Shown here: positions 54,870 through 64,000 of the stretch, one piece after another
Position numbering within the stretch: the first letter of the stretch is position 1
Layout of the letters: the number at the start of each line of letters is the position of its first letter
From: Breviolum minutum Mf 1.05b.01
Lineage: Eukaryota > Sar > Dinophyceae > Suessiales > Symbiodiniaceae
Length of the DNA: 64,000 nt
Reading direction: 5' to 3'
Assembly (NCBI GenBank): GCA_000507305.1
Contig: DF239319.1
Location: 1-64,000 of the forward strand
Position numbers and translations under genes: made by a program
The notes under the pieces: model-generated
Databases searched by the model: none
Told to the model about the DNA's origin: nothing
The model's input: the letters and a program-made list of their open reading frames with translations, nothing else

Positions 54870-55105
54870 CTCACTTTGGACTCCAAGTTGCGGGACCATG
54901 CGCTTCAGGTCCAGCACATTTCTCACAGCCGGGCAAGGCACCCATGGCGTGATTTGGACTTGTCGTGCTGGGCGACACCCGGTCCGCCGGGTCCGACCAG
55001 GGGAAACCGGGGACCCCGTGGTATTTTGAAACGACCGGGTTTCCACGGCGGTGGGTTCGGTCGGAAGGATTTCTCGGGAGCGTTGGTTCAGTGCACTTCC
55101 AGGAA
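54870..55105 (-). CDS. GC-rich coding-like block
   Basis: The most GC-rich stretch of the right half. The favoured frame reads SREILPTEPTAVETRSFQNT and then VPCPAVRNVLDLKRMVPQLG. Other frames are also open, including on plus. Confidence 0.4.
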
Positions 55106-55476
55106 GTGGGAAGGTGTTTTTGTATAAATTCAGGTGAATTCAATGTAAACGTGATTCTGATATCTTCTGCAAAGTCATTGCAAAGTCTATCATTTCATTT
55201 CAATTCACCAAAAATGACTATATACACCAATTTTGGTCACGTCCATCGAAAATGCTCTTGATTCGACCAAGCTGACTTAGCAAAACGACGGCACCTTTTG
55301 ATGTTCAACCTATTTTCATACACTTCCCTAACTCCTGTGCCGCCCTGAAAATGGTTGCGGGAACGAACGGCAAGTGATCGGAATGGAGCTCAAGTCACGG
55401 AATAGTGGACACTACAAATCTTATCATCTCATTTAACACGACACCATAAAGCAGAATAACTGAACCACATGTATAT

Positions 55477-55586
55477 ATGGGTGTTTCCGAAAATAGTGGT
55501 ACCTCCAAATCATCCCATCTTAATAGGGTTTTCCATTATAAACCATCCATTTTGGGGGCCCACCCCTATTTTTGGAAACACCCATA
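55477..55586. mobile_element. family D element, copy 3
   Basis: ATGGGTGTTTCCGAAAATAG to TATTTTTGGAAACACCCAT, in the same orientation as copy 1. Confidence 0.88.
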
Positions 55587-56149
55587 TAAAAACATGATGA
55601 TTAGTCTAGCGAGTCACTGCACCAAGGCCACCAAAAATGTGGCCAAATGACCCCAGAGGTCGTGACCACACTGTATAGATATCTAGTTGGAAAACAATAA
55701 TAAGAGCTGAAAACCTCCCATGGATTGGGTAGATTAAACGTTTGAAACATCTTCTTCCATCTTCACATTAAATCAACACACACACAACAAACGAAACTAC
55801 CATTGGAACTAATAAATCCGGAATATGTTGAGATCCTCAAGGTTCTGACTTCACTGCCTCTTCTTGCCGACTCATGTTCCCCTTCACATGATTCGGGTGG
55901 GCTCGCGGTCCCCGCACCATTCCAGCAAACTTCCATCACACACGAATGATTCGGGCTGTGGTTCAGTCATCATCTCAAACCGCCCAGAAATTTGCAGGAA
56001 AAAATTCTTAAAGCTGTATGCCACTCAAAAAAAAACAACCAGGAAAGCAAGCCTGGAAGTCCAAAAGAACCCCCCCCTTCCAGGCACCAGTATCCCTTCT
56101 AAGACAAACTTCCTTGACCGTCTTTGTATGACAGCGTCATTTCATCATT

Positions 56150-56390
56150 CCTTTCCTTCGCTTTGCCGTGGGCCCCCGGACCAGCCGGAGCACATAGTGA
56201 AGTGTGTGCTTGCCGTCTGTGGATTCAATCTTCCAGTCACCCACCTTTATGTGGCAGGAATTCGTGGCACGGGGGCAGGAAGGAAGTTCAAGACAGCCTC
56301 CCGGAAGTCATCGTTTCCATTGCGAAAATATGCGTCAGAGAGTTGCTGGGACTGGGAAAGGTTTGATTTGATGAAACCATCTTCATTTCG
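56150..56390 (-). CDS. one or two exons, boundaries unresolved
   Basis: From an AAAG-GTGGGT acceptor at 56244 the frame reads VGDWKIESTDGKHTLHYVLR then LVRGPTAK, faintly like a PX- or C2-type strand pattern. Just upstream another frame reads SQQLSDAYFRNGNDDFREAV. The AAAG-GTGGGT could instead be the donor of that upstream exon. Confidence 0.45.
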
Positions 56391-56803
56391 GGGGGTTCGT
56401 TGGAAGTGTTTCAAAAAAGAGTCAGACATGTTTTTTCTAGTGGTGTTTCTTCGAAAATTAGACTTTTATGGTTTCCTCGCATCAAGGATCTTGCATCTAC
56501 TACTAACTACGCAATTTCCAAGAAGCAAATCACAGTAGAACCACAAACCAAGTCGTTGAATTTTGAGTTTGGAAGAATGATCCCGACTACGATGTTGGCT
56601 GAACGGATGTAGAACTGCCTTAAGCTCAACTGCCTCGGGTCTTACAGATTTGCCATGGATTCTATTAGTTTCTAAGCCCAACTCATCTTTAAGCCTCAGT
56701 TTTGAATGCACAAATGTTATCTTGTCGTCCTGTTACCATTTGGGTAGAAAAATCTCATGATTAGACATCATGCAACCAGAATATTGAACACGGCGTCTTG
56801 AAC

Positions 56804-56901
56804 CGAAGACTTCTGCGTGAAAAAAACTCTTCCTGAGCTTTCACACGGCGCTGCGCTTGAGCTTCTGCTGATGGATGGCGGACAACACCAGCTGTCTTCT
56901 C
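56804..56901 (-). CDS. helical exon
   Basis: 98 bp, acceptor CTGCAG before GAGAAG, donor CTTCG before GTTCAA, phase 0 to 2. It encodes KTAGVVRHPSAEAQAQRRVK then AQEEFFSRRSL. Confidence 0.5.
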
Positions 56902-57341
56902 CTGCAGCCGGAATAAAAAACCATCGGCTCGTGGGTTTCCATCCACCAAACAAAATTCCGTCCACAAAAATGCCATGTATATCCATGTATATATATTTGT
57001 CAAAACACACGTTTTCTAAACAAGTGTATATGCAATATATTATTACAATAAGAACACATCAATCCCAAGTGCCTGAAAAGGAAGAGGCTTTAGCAACACA
57101 GGAATCAGTAGATGAAACCTGCCCATAAAAGCCTCTAAATCCCCCTGACAATGCTACATCGCAACCACTGAATTCAGACACAAAACAACTGCAATCCGAC
57201 ACCTGTACTACAAATCCCAAAATGCCCCTGTCCATTCATGTCCATTCTGTATATATCAAAATCAGAACAAAAAGCACCACCCAAAAAATATATATAAATA
57301 CATCGGATATGCTTTTCGTAACTATAATAATACTAATAAGA

Positions 57342-57369
57342 CTCATCATCATCATCATCATCATAAGAC

Positions 57370-57400
<31 letters not shown>

Positions 57401-57446
57401 GATCATCATCAACACAGTTATAATCATCATCAACATCATCATCAAC
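57342..57446. repeat. ATC trinucleotide microsatellite
   Basis: Interrupted ATC/ATAAG units next to the donor of exon 57463-57609. Confidence 0.95.
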
Positions 57447-57462
57447 CAAAAAACGCACGCAC

Positions 57463-57609
57463 CTCAACAGCACCCCAGGACTTTTTGGTAAAAAACATCT
57501 CCACAGAGGCTCCCAACAAAGTGCTCAAAAATGGATCTGGTCCATGTGACAAAGGACGCCCCGACGCATCTTCCGACCTTGGTGGGTTCAACATATTCAT
57601 GGCCTGGGC
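57463..57609 (-). CDS. exon of an unidentified protein
   Basis: 147 bp, acceptor ACCCCCGAG before GCCC, donor GTTGAG before GTGCGT, phase 0 to 0. It encodes AQAMNMLNPPRSEDASGRPL, SHGPDPFLSTLLGASVEMFF and TKKSWGAVE. A second frame is also open (VGRCVGASFVTWTRSIFEHF). Confidence 0.5.
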
Positions 57610-57657
57610 CTCGGGGGTATGAATGGATAAGCTGGCAATACGAATATAGATATATGA

Positions 57658-57766
57658 TATGGGTGTTTCCAAAAATAGGGGTGGGCCCCCAAAATGGATG
57701 GTTTATAATGGAAAACCCTATCAAAATGGATGATTTGGGGGTACCACTATTTTCGGAAACACCCAT
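57658..57766. mobile_element. family D element, inverted copy 4
   Basis: TGGGTGTTTCCAAAAATAGG to CTATTTTCGGAAACACCCA, opposite to copies 1 and 3. Family D therefore occurs in both orientations. Confidence 0.88.
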
Positions 57767-58162
57767 ATATCTAATTACATACAACCCATGTGACCCGTTT
57801 TTTGGGGGGAGCTGACCTTCCTTTTTTATGGGTCAAATCTTCCAAAACTATGGGTCATTTTGGTCATTTAGGTTTTAGGTAGAGAATGTTAAGAAATGAA
57901 TCAAGGAGCACATATTGATCTATAAATATGTATATATATATATATACATTTTCCGAAATAGTAAAAAACCATGCATACGTTTTAACAAGCCTTTTTCTAT
58001 TCTGCATCGATTTTACATAAAGTAATCTATATGGGCTGACCCGGTGACCCCTTTCAAACATCCTGCAACACCATAGGTGCAACACCAGGAAGTTATAGAA
58101 CAAACATCTTCCAAGAAGTTGCAGGCAGGTTAACAGTTTCCAGTCTGTGAAAACACTGTAAA

Positions 58163-58265
58163 CTAGTTGGTGGTTGAACCAACCCATCTGAAAAAAATAT
58201 GCTCGTCAAATTAGACTTCTACCCAGGTAGAGGTGAAAATAAAGAATATTTGAGTTGCCACCAAG
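58163..58265 (-). mobile_element. family A element, copy 11
   Basis: CTAGTTGGTGGTTGAACC to GAGTTGCCACCAAG. A further A fragment lies at about 58691-58751. Confidence 0.82.
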
Positions 58266-59083
58266 TAAACTTTAGGGGTCAGGGTCACGTGGACACCTAT
58301 CTCCACGTCACCACTGTTTGCTCCTGAAAGCTCCTACCCAGTTCTGAGTTCACCCCAACGAGTTCTCCGGCTCCTGACGCAGGGTGTGTTTTGTCCCTTC
58401 GAAAAAAAAAATCACCCCAACTCAAGTTGTAAAGTGGAGATTTGGTATACCCATACCAGCCAGGAAAATGGTATATTCACCTACATTTGAAAAGTTGATT
58501 TTTCATGGTACATCCATGAAAATGGTATATTTACCTACATTTTGTAGTAGATGCTTATGGTAAAAATGTAGGCAACATTGATACCATACCATACATGGAT
58601 GGGTGGTGGGAGTCGTGCACAAGATTTGATGGCAAAGTCAGGTGGTGGGAAAAAATGGAAAAACACACCTCTCTGGATGTGATAACATGCTAGTCAAATT
58701 GGATCATTTCCCCATCAAAGGATAAACATAACAAATGTTTGAGACCACCTAACTGGTATGGCAATATAATCAGCAAAAGAAGTTAGGACATCAAAAGCAC
58801 ACCCCACTTGAAGTGACCCACAAACGGATTTGTTTTTCAAGAGTTAAATGCATTACAAACAAATCTATGCATTTCCTTTCGCACCCCCAGCATCAGTCGC
58901 CTCTCTTGGTTCCCTGAGGCTAACCACGTCATAGTTGACAGCCTTTTTGGAGCGAAAGGGGTCCGTTGATTCGTGGGGGAGCTTCAAAAAATCACCCAAT
59001 CGACCAGAAATTCATACGTAGATTCTATCACCATTCTATCACTGATATCATCATGTCATATATGCAGATAAATATAGACATAT
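58266..59083. other. no gene seen
   Basis: Contains repeated ATGGTATATT(C/T)ACCTACATTT segments (58448-58600) related to element G and a family A fragment. Confidence 0.45.
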
Positions 59084-59137
59084 ATGTCATTTGAAAGAAA
59101 AGGAAAGAAATGTGAAACGCTATTTGGGTGGGCTTGC

Positions 59138-59322
59138 CACTTAAGCGATTGTTGGGAAGAACGATTCTCCCAAAAATGCCACCGGCCTTTCGGTGTAGTC
59201 TTTTCAAATGGAAGATCCTGCAACGTGGAATGCTGGCCAGTGAGAAATGCAGCAGCCATTGGAAGGTTCGACTTGTTTCAAACCACGCACTCTTCAGAGA
59301 TTTTTTTCAGAAGAGTGCAAAC
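59138..59322 (-). CDS. two short exons joined in phase
   Basis: 59284-59322 encodes VCTLLKKISEECV (13 codons; donor GTTTGA). 59138-59217 encodes DLPFEKTTPKGRWHFWENRS then SQQSLK, probably ending at a GC donor. Both acceptors are AG before G and the join is phase 0. Confidence 0.55.
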
Positions 59323-59768
59323 CTCCTGATAGTTTTGCTCCCTGGGAATGGTTACCCCTTGCCCCAAACAAATCACCAACCAGACTACATGAATTCAAAA
59401 ACTGGATCTACCAAGCTGTCAAAATCTTCCCTCCTCCAAATCATGTTTTATTCTCTCACGATTTTTTGGTGGTTTATTTGAAACTGAGAAACAAATGGTG
59501 TAGATGTCTCAGAACAATAGGGGCTCTAAAATCTAAAAACGGTTCATCAACAATTAGTTTTTGCCAACTATTCTTGTATGCCAATTTTGTTACAACCTCC
59601 GGGTGGCATCAAAATAATATACATAATGTGGTCTAGTGAGTCTAGTACCTCCACCTTACGGCCTTTGATCAATGTTACAACACTGAGGTTTCAGGCGAAC
59701 CCCGGAGGTCAATGGGGCCCAACTTTCCAAAAACTCACGGGGACCCTCCCTGAAATGCCCCTGAAATT

Positions 59769-59875
59769 TACCCTCCCTGAAACTAACATGGCACCTGAAA
59801 ATGGATGGTTGGAATACCAGTTGTCTTTTGGAATGGCCTATTTTCAGGTGCGAACTGTGAGTTTCAGGGAGGGTA
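59769..59875. mobile_element. family C element, copy 1
   Basis: TACCCTCCCTGAAACTAACA against GTGAGTTTCAGGGAGGGTA. Confidence 0.85.
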
Positions 59876-60308
59876 GGCCAAAACAATGAAACCACCCGAA
59901 GAATAACGACAGGGGAGCCTAGCAAGTATCAATTTTACGGAATTTTTTGCTGCTAGTTTCATGAAGGGCTTACTACGGGGCTGGATGTCACCAACTTCCT
60001 GGGAAATCCATCTTGCACCCAAATATCTCAGTATCCCAAAGATATTCCCAAGATTCAAGATGATACCAACTTCCTGGGACATCCAAGCACCTCTAGGGAT
60101 CAAAGAAAAACACAAGCGAATCCAGGCCCAATGCAAATGAAACTTTTGTCTTTCCACATTCTCCTACTAAATATGTCACCATACCCATAATAATACCAAC
60201 CCAAGCAATGCACCATACATTTTTGCATTGTTCGATCCCCCCCCAAACTAGGTAATTTAATGACCCCTGATGACCCCTGTATATAGTAAAGTGTCAAACT
60301 TTGCTCAC

Positions 60309-60435
60309 CGTTTTTGTCTTAGTCCATGTTTTTGTCGGACTGGGCTTCCGCACACATTTCTCATGATCTCACCACGACCACCGGTCAATGACATCAACGG
60401 ACCCAAGTCCTCCGCAGCCACTGCATTGTTTTCCC
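60309..60435 (-). CDS. exon of an unidentified protein
   Basis: 127 bp, acceptor GGGTTAG before GGGAAA, strong donor AAACG before GTGAGC, phase 1 to 2. It encodes ENNAVAAEDLGPLMSLTGGR then GEIMRNVCGSPVRQKHGLRQ. Confidence 0.6.
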
Positions 60436-60759
60436 CTAACCCGAGAGAGACTTAGATTGAAAGAAAACACATCTCAGTTGACCAACATCCAACAATCCTG
60501 AAACATACTGCAATGCACACGAAACAGTAGCAGTGCAAATTGCAAATGTGTTTGGACAAAACTTCACTAGGTGATTGCTTGGAATCAGTTTGAAAGTTGC
60601 TTCCGGCTACATACCGTAAAAGAAAACTGCAAAAAATGTTGATTTTCCAGCGTTAGCCTTTATAATCTTAGAGTATATATTATATATATTATATTATATA
60701 TGTGCCGAAGGTAAAACAATTGTATAAATAAATAGCTTTATATATAAATACACTGCATC

Positions 60760-60900
60760 ATGTCTGACGAACGGCTCCCCTCCTCTGACAGCCTTTGCGT
60801 TGGCACCATTCCCCTTAGTGCCATGGTCCGGGTATGGCCGGCTCAGAATGATCAACGACCTCATCATTTCCCTTGGTACATTCCACCTTGAAAGTCCAAC
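60760..60900 (-). CDS. coding-like block, two candidate frames
   Basis: After CTTTCAAG-GTGG one frame gives WNVPREMMRSLIILSRPYPD onward. Another gives VECTKGNDEVVDHSEPAIPG to a stop, which would be a gene end. Confidence 0.4.
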
Positions 60901-61420
60901 ATGGATCCCCAACACTGGCTGTATATGTATGACATTGTATGACTGTATCTCCACATGTGCCTAATTTGCTTGAGAAAGCGTGGTATTTGTTTCTAGTAAA
61001 AAAGTTGTGGGCAACAAAATCCTAAGGATTTGCAGCTTCAACTTTCAACTACAGTATCCCCCAATTTGTCTCACATAAAGCTTCTGAAAACTCAATGGGT
61101 GGCCTGACCCCTACAAAGGCGAGCCCTGGCCCGGCCCGAAAAATCTTGGCGAGCTCGATTTCAATGTCAAGCAGAGACTTTTTGCGAGAAAATTAACGCA
61201 TAGATTCCGGAGAGAAGGGAACATCCATTAAACTTCGGAATGTTGTTTATTCAACCCTCTGATGTATCAACCTCTTGACATCAGCCGGGTGTCTCAAAAA
61301 TTTAGGTGCACCCGCCAATCACCCAAATTCATTTAGTTGTTTTGGTTGCACTCAAATTGCATCTATATACATTTATTTTTAGGGTTGTTTGGGGAGTCCT
61401 TTGTTGCGCTTCAATGGCAC

Positions 61421-61738
61421 CTGCGGAGGTTCTTGATGTACAGGGCCACTTGCTGATGAATCTTCGCTGGAAGTTCATTCTCCTGACAAAATGATGCATC
61501 AAATTGTAGCCCTCCCCCCCAAAAAAATAATGGTAACAGTCACTTGCATGTAAATCAACATCAACTGAACACTAAAAGATACATAACACATATCTTCAAT
61601 CTGTGTGTAGCATATCATAAATGAAAAAACAAAAACAGTTTGAAAAACTTCGCAACAACCCAATCCATGTGATGGGATCCATGCTATCAACCCACCTGCA
61701 CCAAACGCATCTTGAGGGATTCTGGAAGCTGCTGGATC
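61421..61738 (-). CDS. two phased helical exons
   Basis: 61696-61738 encodes IQQLPESLKMRLVQ (donor GTGGGT). 61421-61482 encodes ENELPAKIHQQVALYIKNLR (donor GTGCCA, AG-GT). The join is phase 0. The LPxxLxxxV... pattern is reminiscent of the helical linker before a cyclic-nucleotide-binding domain in channels, which is only a suggestion. Confidence 0.55.
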
Positions 61739-61791
61739 CTCATGTTCGTTGAAGTTTGGTCGCCAACACGGCGGCTAGAACTCTCCAGAAG

Positions 61792-61900
61792 TACCCTCCC
61801 TGAAACTAACAGCAAAAGCACCTGAAAAAATGGGTTGGAAGACTACATTCCTTTTGGAAAGGCTTATTTTCAAGGGCTATTGTTTGTTTTAGGAAGGGTA
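61792..61900. mobile_element. family C element, copy 2
   Basis: TACCCTCCCTGAAACTAACA against TTGTTTTAGGAAGGGTA. Confidence 0.8.
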
Positions 61901-61959
61901 TATATGCACTCTAGTTCGTAAATGGAGTTAAATTGCTATGTCAGATTGATAAAGCCTGA

Positions 61960-62057
61960 CTAGTTGGTGGTTTCAACCCAATTGAAAAATATTAGTCAAA
62001 ATGGGAATCTTTCCCAAAATAGGGGTGAACAAAAAAATCTTTGAAACCACCACCTAG
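61960..62057 (-). mobile_element. family A element, copy 12
   Basis: CTAGTTGGTGGTTTCAACCC to TTGAAACCACCACCTAG. Confidence 0.88.
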
Positions 62058-62433
62058 AAAAAGATGAGCATGTCACTGAATGATTGGCAAGTTTTCCAAG
62101 GTCATAGACTCATTTTCGCTCCGGCTGCCTGTTGTTGGGGAACCCCTCACTATTCATTGTGGGCGGCATCATATGTTCTTATAGCATACCCATACCATGT
62201 ATGATATATTTACCTATATACATTTGGTTGATTTTTATGGTACATGTAGGTACAGTCGTGCTGACGAAAATCCTCTATCAGTTGCCAAGATTTCACCCTA
62301 TAGTCCTTTAGTTACATATAGACACCGAACGATATCCCAACTTCAGACCCTCAAGCACCCCGACACAATGGGAGACCTCACGGGGGAAAGTGAAATGAGA
62401 GCTACTTACTATATCTTGGGATACTCCCTCACC

Positions 62434-62550
62434 TACTGTTGATGAAGGAAATCCTGCACCAGTTCATAGGTAGTTTATCCCATTATTCCCATTATTTACA
62501 GGGTTTTATACATCCCAGGTGGTTGTTTGGGATTTCTTCCATCAACAGTA
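62434..62550. mobile_element. family B element
   Basis: TACTGTTGATGAAGGAAATC to GGGATTTCTTCCATCAACAGTA. Clear inverted termini. Confidence 0.85.
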
Positions 62551-62904
62551 GCAGTTGCAAAATGGCATTTTATGGTTGATCCCAGGACCCCCCTAAGTCC
62601 TTGTAAGAATCCTGTTGGTAACTGGCATCCTGGGATGGAAAAAACATCCTAGCCCATATCACTCAGTTTTTATGATATGATTTGATATCACAAAAATTTA
62701 TGTCGCCTATGGCTTCCCTTTAGAAAAATCTATCACCCAAAAACCATGGCTTGATATTTTTGAAGCATCGACTCATATCTTTTCCGCCGGGGGGTTCCCA
62801 TTTTTTCAATCCCAAAAAACAATCTGAGTTTCAACGGGTAAACATCCAGAGACGTAGGTGATCCTCCCAAAAGGTTCACCCATGAAAACTGGGCCATTAT
62901 ATAT

Positions 62905-63006
62905 ATCCCACAGGATCCATGGGGCTGGTACATTTCCATATTATACATTTACCATAAAAATAAGCCAAATGTAGGTAAATATACCAGTCCCATGGATCCT
63001 ATGGGT
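62905..63006. mobile_element. family G element
   Basis: ATCCCACAGGATCCATGGGG to CCCATGGATCCTATGGGTA, with CATTTACCATAAAAATAAGC inside. Related internal pieces occur near 50320, 58450 and 62180. Confidence 0.72.
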
Positions 63007-63351
63007 ATCTAATTATTTCTGATACAGGACTGTAAATAGGAGGTGGGTTTGCTACATGTTTCTTGGTTTTCTTTGCAATTCGGAAGCTGAATTGCTATTG
63101 AATTTCAACAAAATGAATTCATATTCACAAAGAGAAAACTGTCTCAAAGAGTAAGGCATTTTCACAAAAACAAACGCCAAAAACAAAAACAAAAACATGG
63201 AACCAACCACTGGAGGTTTGGAACCAACCACTGGAGAGTTTGGGGTTTTCAACCCATTTCTTTTTCCCACTTCATCTTCCCCAAATTGGCGAAAACCATG
63301 CCCCACCTGGCCACGCTCTGCTGGACCTGGCTCGTGGCAAATAAAGCTTAA

Positions 63352-63461
63352 CTCGCTGGTGGTTGAACCAACCCATCTGAAAAAATATGATCGTCAAAAT
63401 GGGTTCATCTTCCCCAATTTCCGGGATGAACATAAAAACTCTTTGAGTTGCCACCACCTAG
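63352..63461 (-). mobile_element. family A element, copy 13
   Basis: CTCGCTGGTGGTTGAACC to GTTGCCACCACCTAG. Confidence 0.86.
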
Positions 63462-63654
63462 TTAATTGGTTGGGATTCTATTGTGAAAAATGTGATAATC
63501 CTGGTGGTGACTGTTAAATGGCTCGGTGGTGGGTTCAACGGCAAAGAAACAGTTTCTTAGGTCCAAGGTTTAGAGTGTAAATATCCATAGACAAAAAAGA
63601 ACATGGAAAAAAGAACGCATGCAACATTTACATGTCACTCATTAAATCGTAGGG

Positions 63655-63729
63655 AGTAAGGGTGATGGCTTCCCTACTATCAAATTCTGAGAACAGCTCT
63701 TGAGCAAAGACCAGCAAAGTGGTACTGCA
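63655..63729 (-). CDS. probable exon near the window edge
   Basis: Open frame STTLLVFAQELFSEFDSREA then ITLTP, after GATAAG. The acceptor is AG before T, unlike most here, and the donor is not fixed. Confidence 0.38.
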
Positions 63730-64000
63730 CTTATCTCATTTGGGTGCCTCGAAACCAAAACAGTAACAGGTAAGGCGATCGATAAAAATATATACATAAC
63801 ATATTAAATACTTATATTAAATATATATATATATATAACATTATAAAACTCTTCCATATTATTGCAAATGATATCAAACACGATAAATATCCCAAGTGCC
63901 ACGTGATGTCGAGTGCAAATGCTCCGAATGGCTTCCCTGTTTCCCTTTTTCCACCCCTTTGACTAAGATTCGTTCTCGGATTCTGACAGTGAGTTCCATT

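Noticed and set aside
55864-56538. 224-codon plus-strand open frame, the longest outside the retroelement
   Set aside because: It opposes the minus-strand exon signals beneath it (56150-56390), has no splice context and reads like antisense composition.

Overview
The window reads as dinoflagellate nuclear DNA, most likely Symbiodiniaceae or a close relative (inference). The retroelement at the left end has the gag/protease and integrase/RT layout of dinoflagellate Ty1/copia elements. The rest is AT-rich, repeat-laden sequence holding very short exons that join in phase through GT, GC and GA donors, with acceptors almost always AG followed by G. Every gene I could support is on the minus strand, which fits tandem one-direction gene arrays. 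No bacterial features, rRNA or tRNA were seen.

Layout from the left. 1-8208: a near-complete Ty1/copia LTR retrotransposon (minus) with two LTRs, three ORFs (gag-protease, a SAP-like ORF, integrase-RT-RNase H) and a third truncated LTR after a single N. 9.3-15.2 kb: 3' part of a gene for a thioredoxin-fold protein of the GST N-terminal-domain type with a CPFC active site; its second half is not in the window. 18.4-36.0 kb: a class I cyclic-nucleotide phosphodiesterase split into about 28 exons of 27-184 bp, in which the metal-binding and catalytic motifs can be read in order. 36.3-42.4 kb: a well-phased but unrecognised gene. 43.9-64 kb: many more exon-like blocks on the same strand, mostly in frame with consistent splice phases, which I could not assign to families or divide into genes with confidence.

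Between the exons lie at least nine families of short terminal-inverted-repeat elements of about 100-150 bp. The most abundant (family A, at least 13 copies plus relics) is always in the same orientation relative to transcription. On the transcribed strand it starts GTGGTGG and ends CAACTAG, and several copies lie within 7-40 bp of a splice site, so it looks like an introner, a transposon that can itself be spliced out. Other families (B, D) occur in both orientations.

All exon calls were made by reading codons, splice motifs and phase by eye. The GST-type and phosphodiesterase calls rest on recognised family motifs. The remaining exon calls rest on reading frame, splice signals and phase only. 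No database search was possible.
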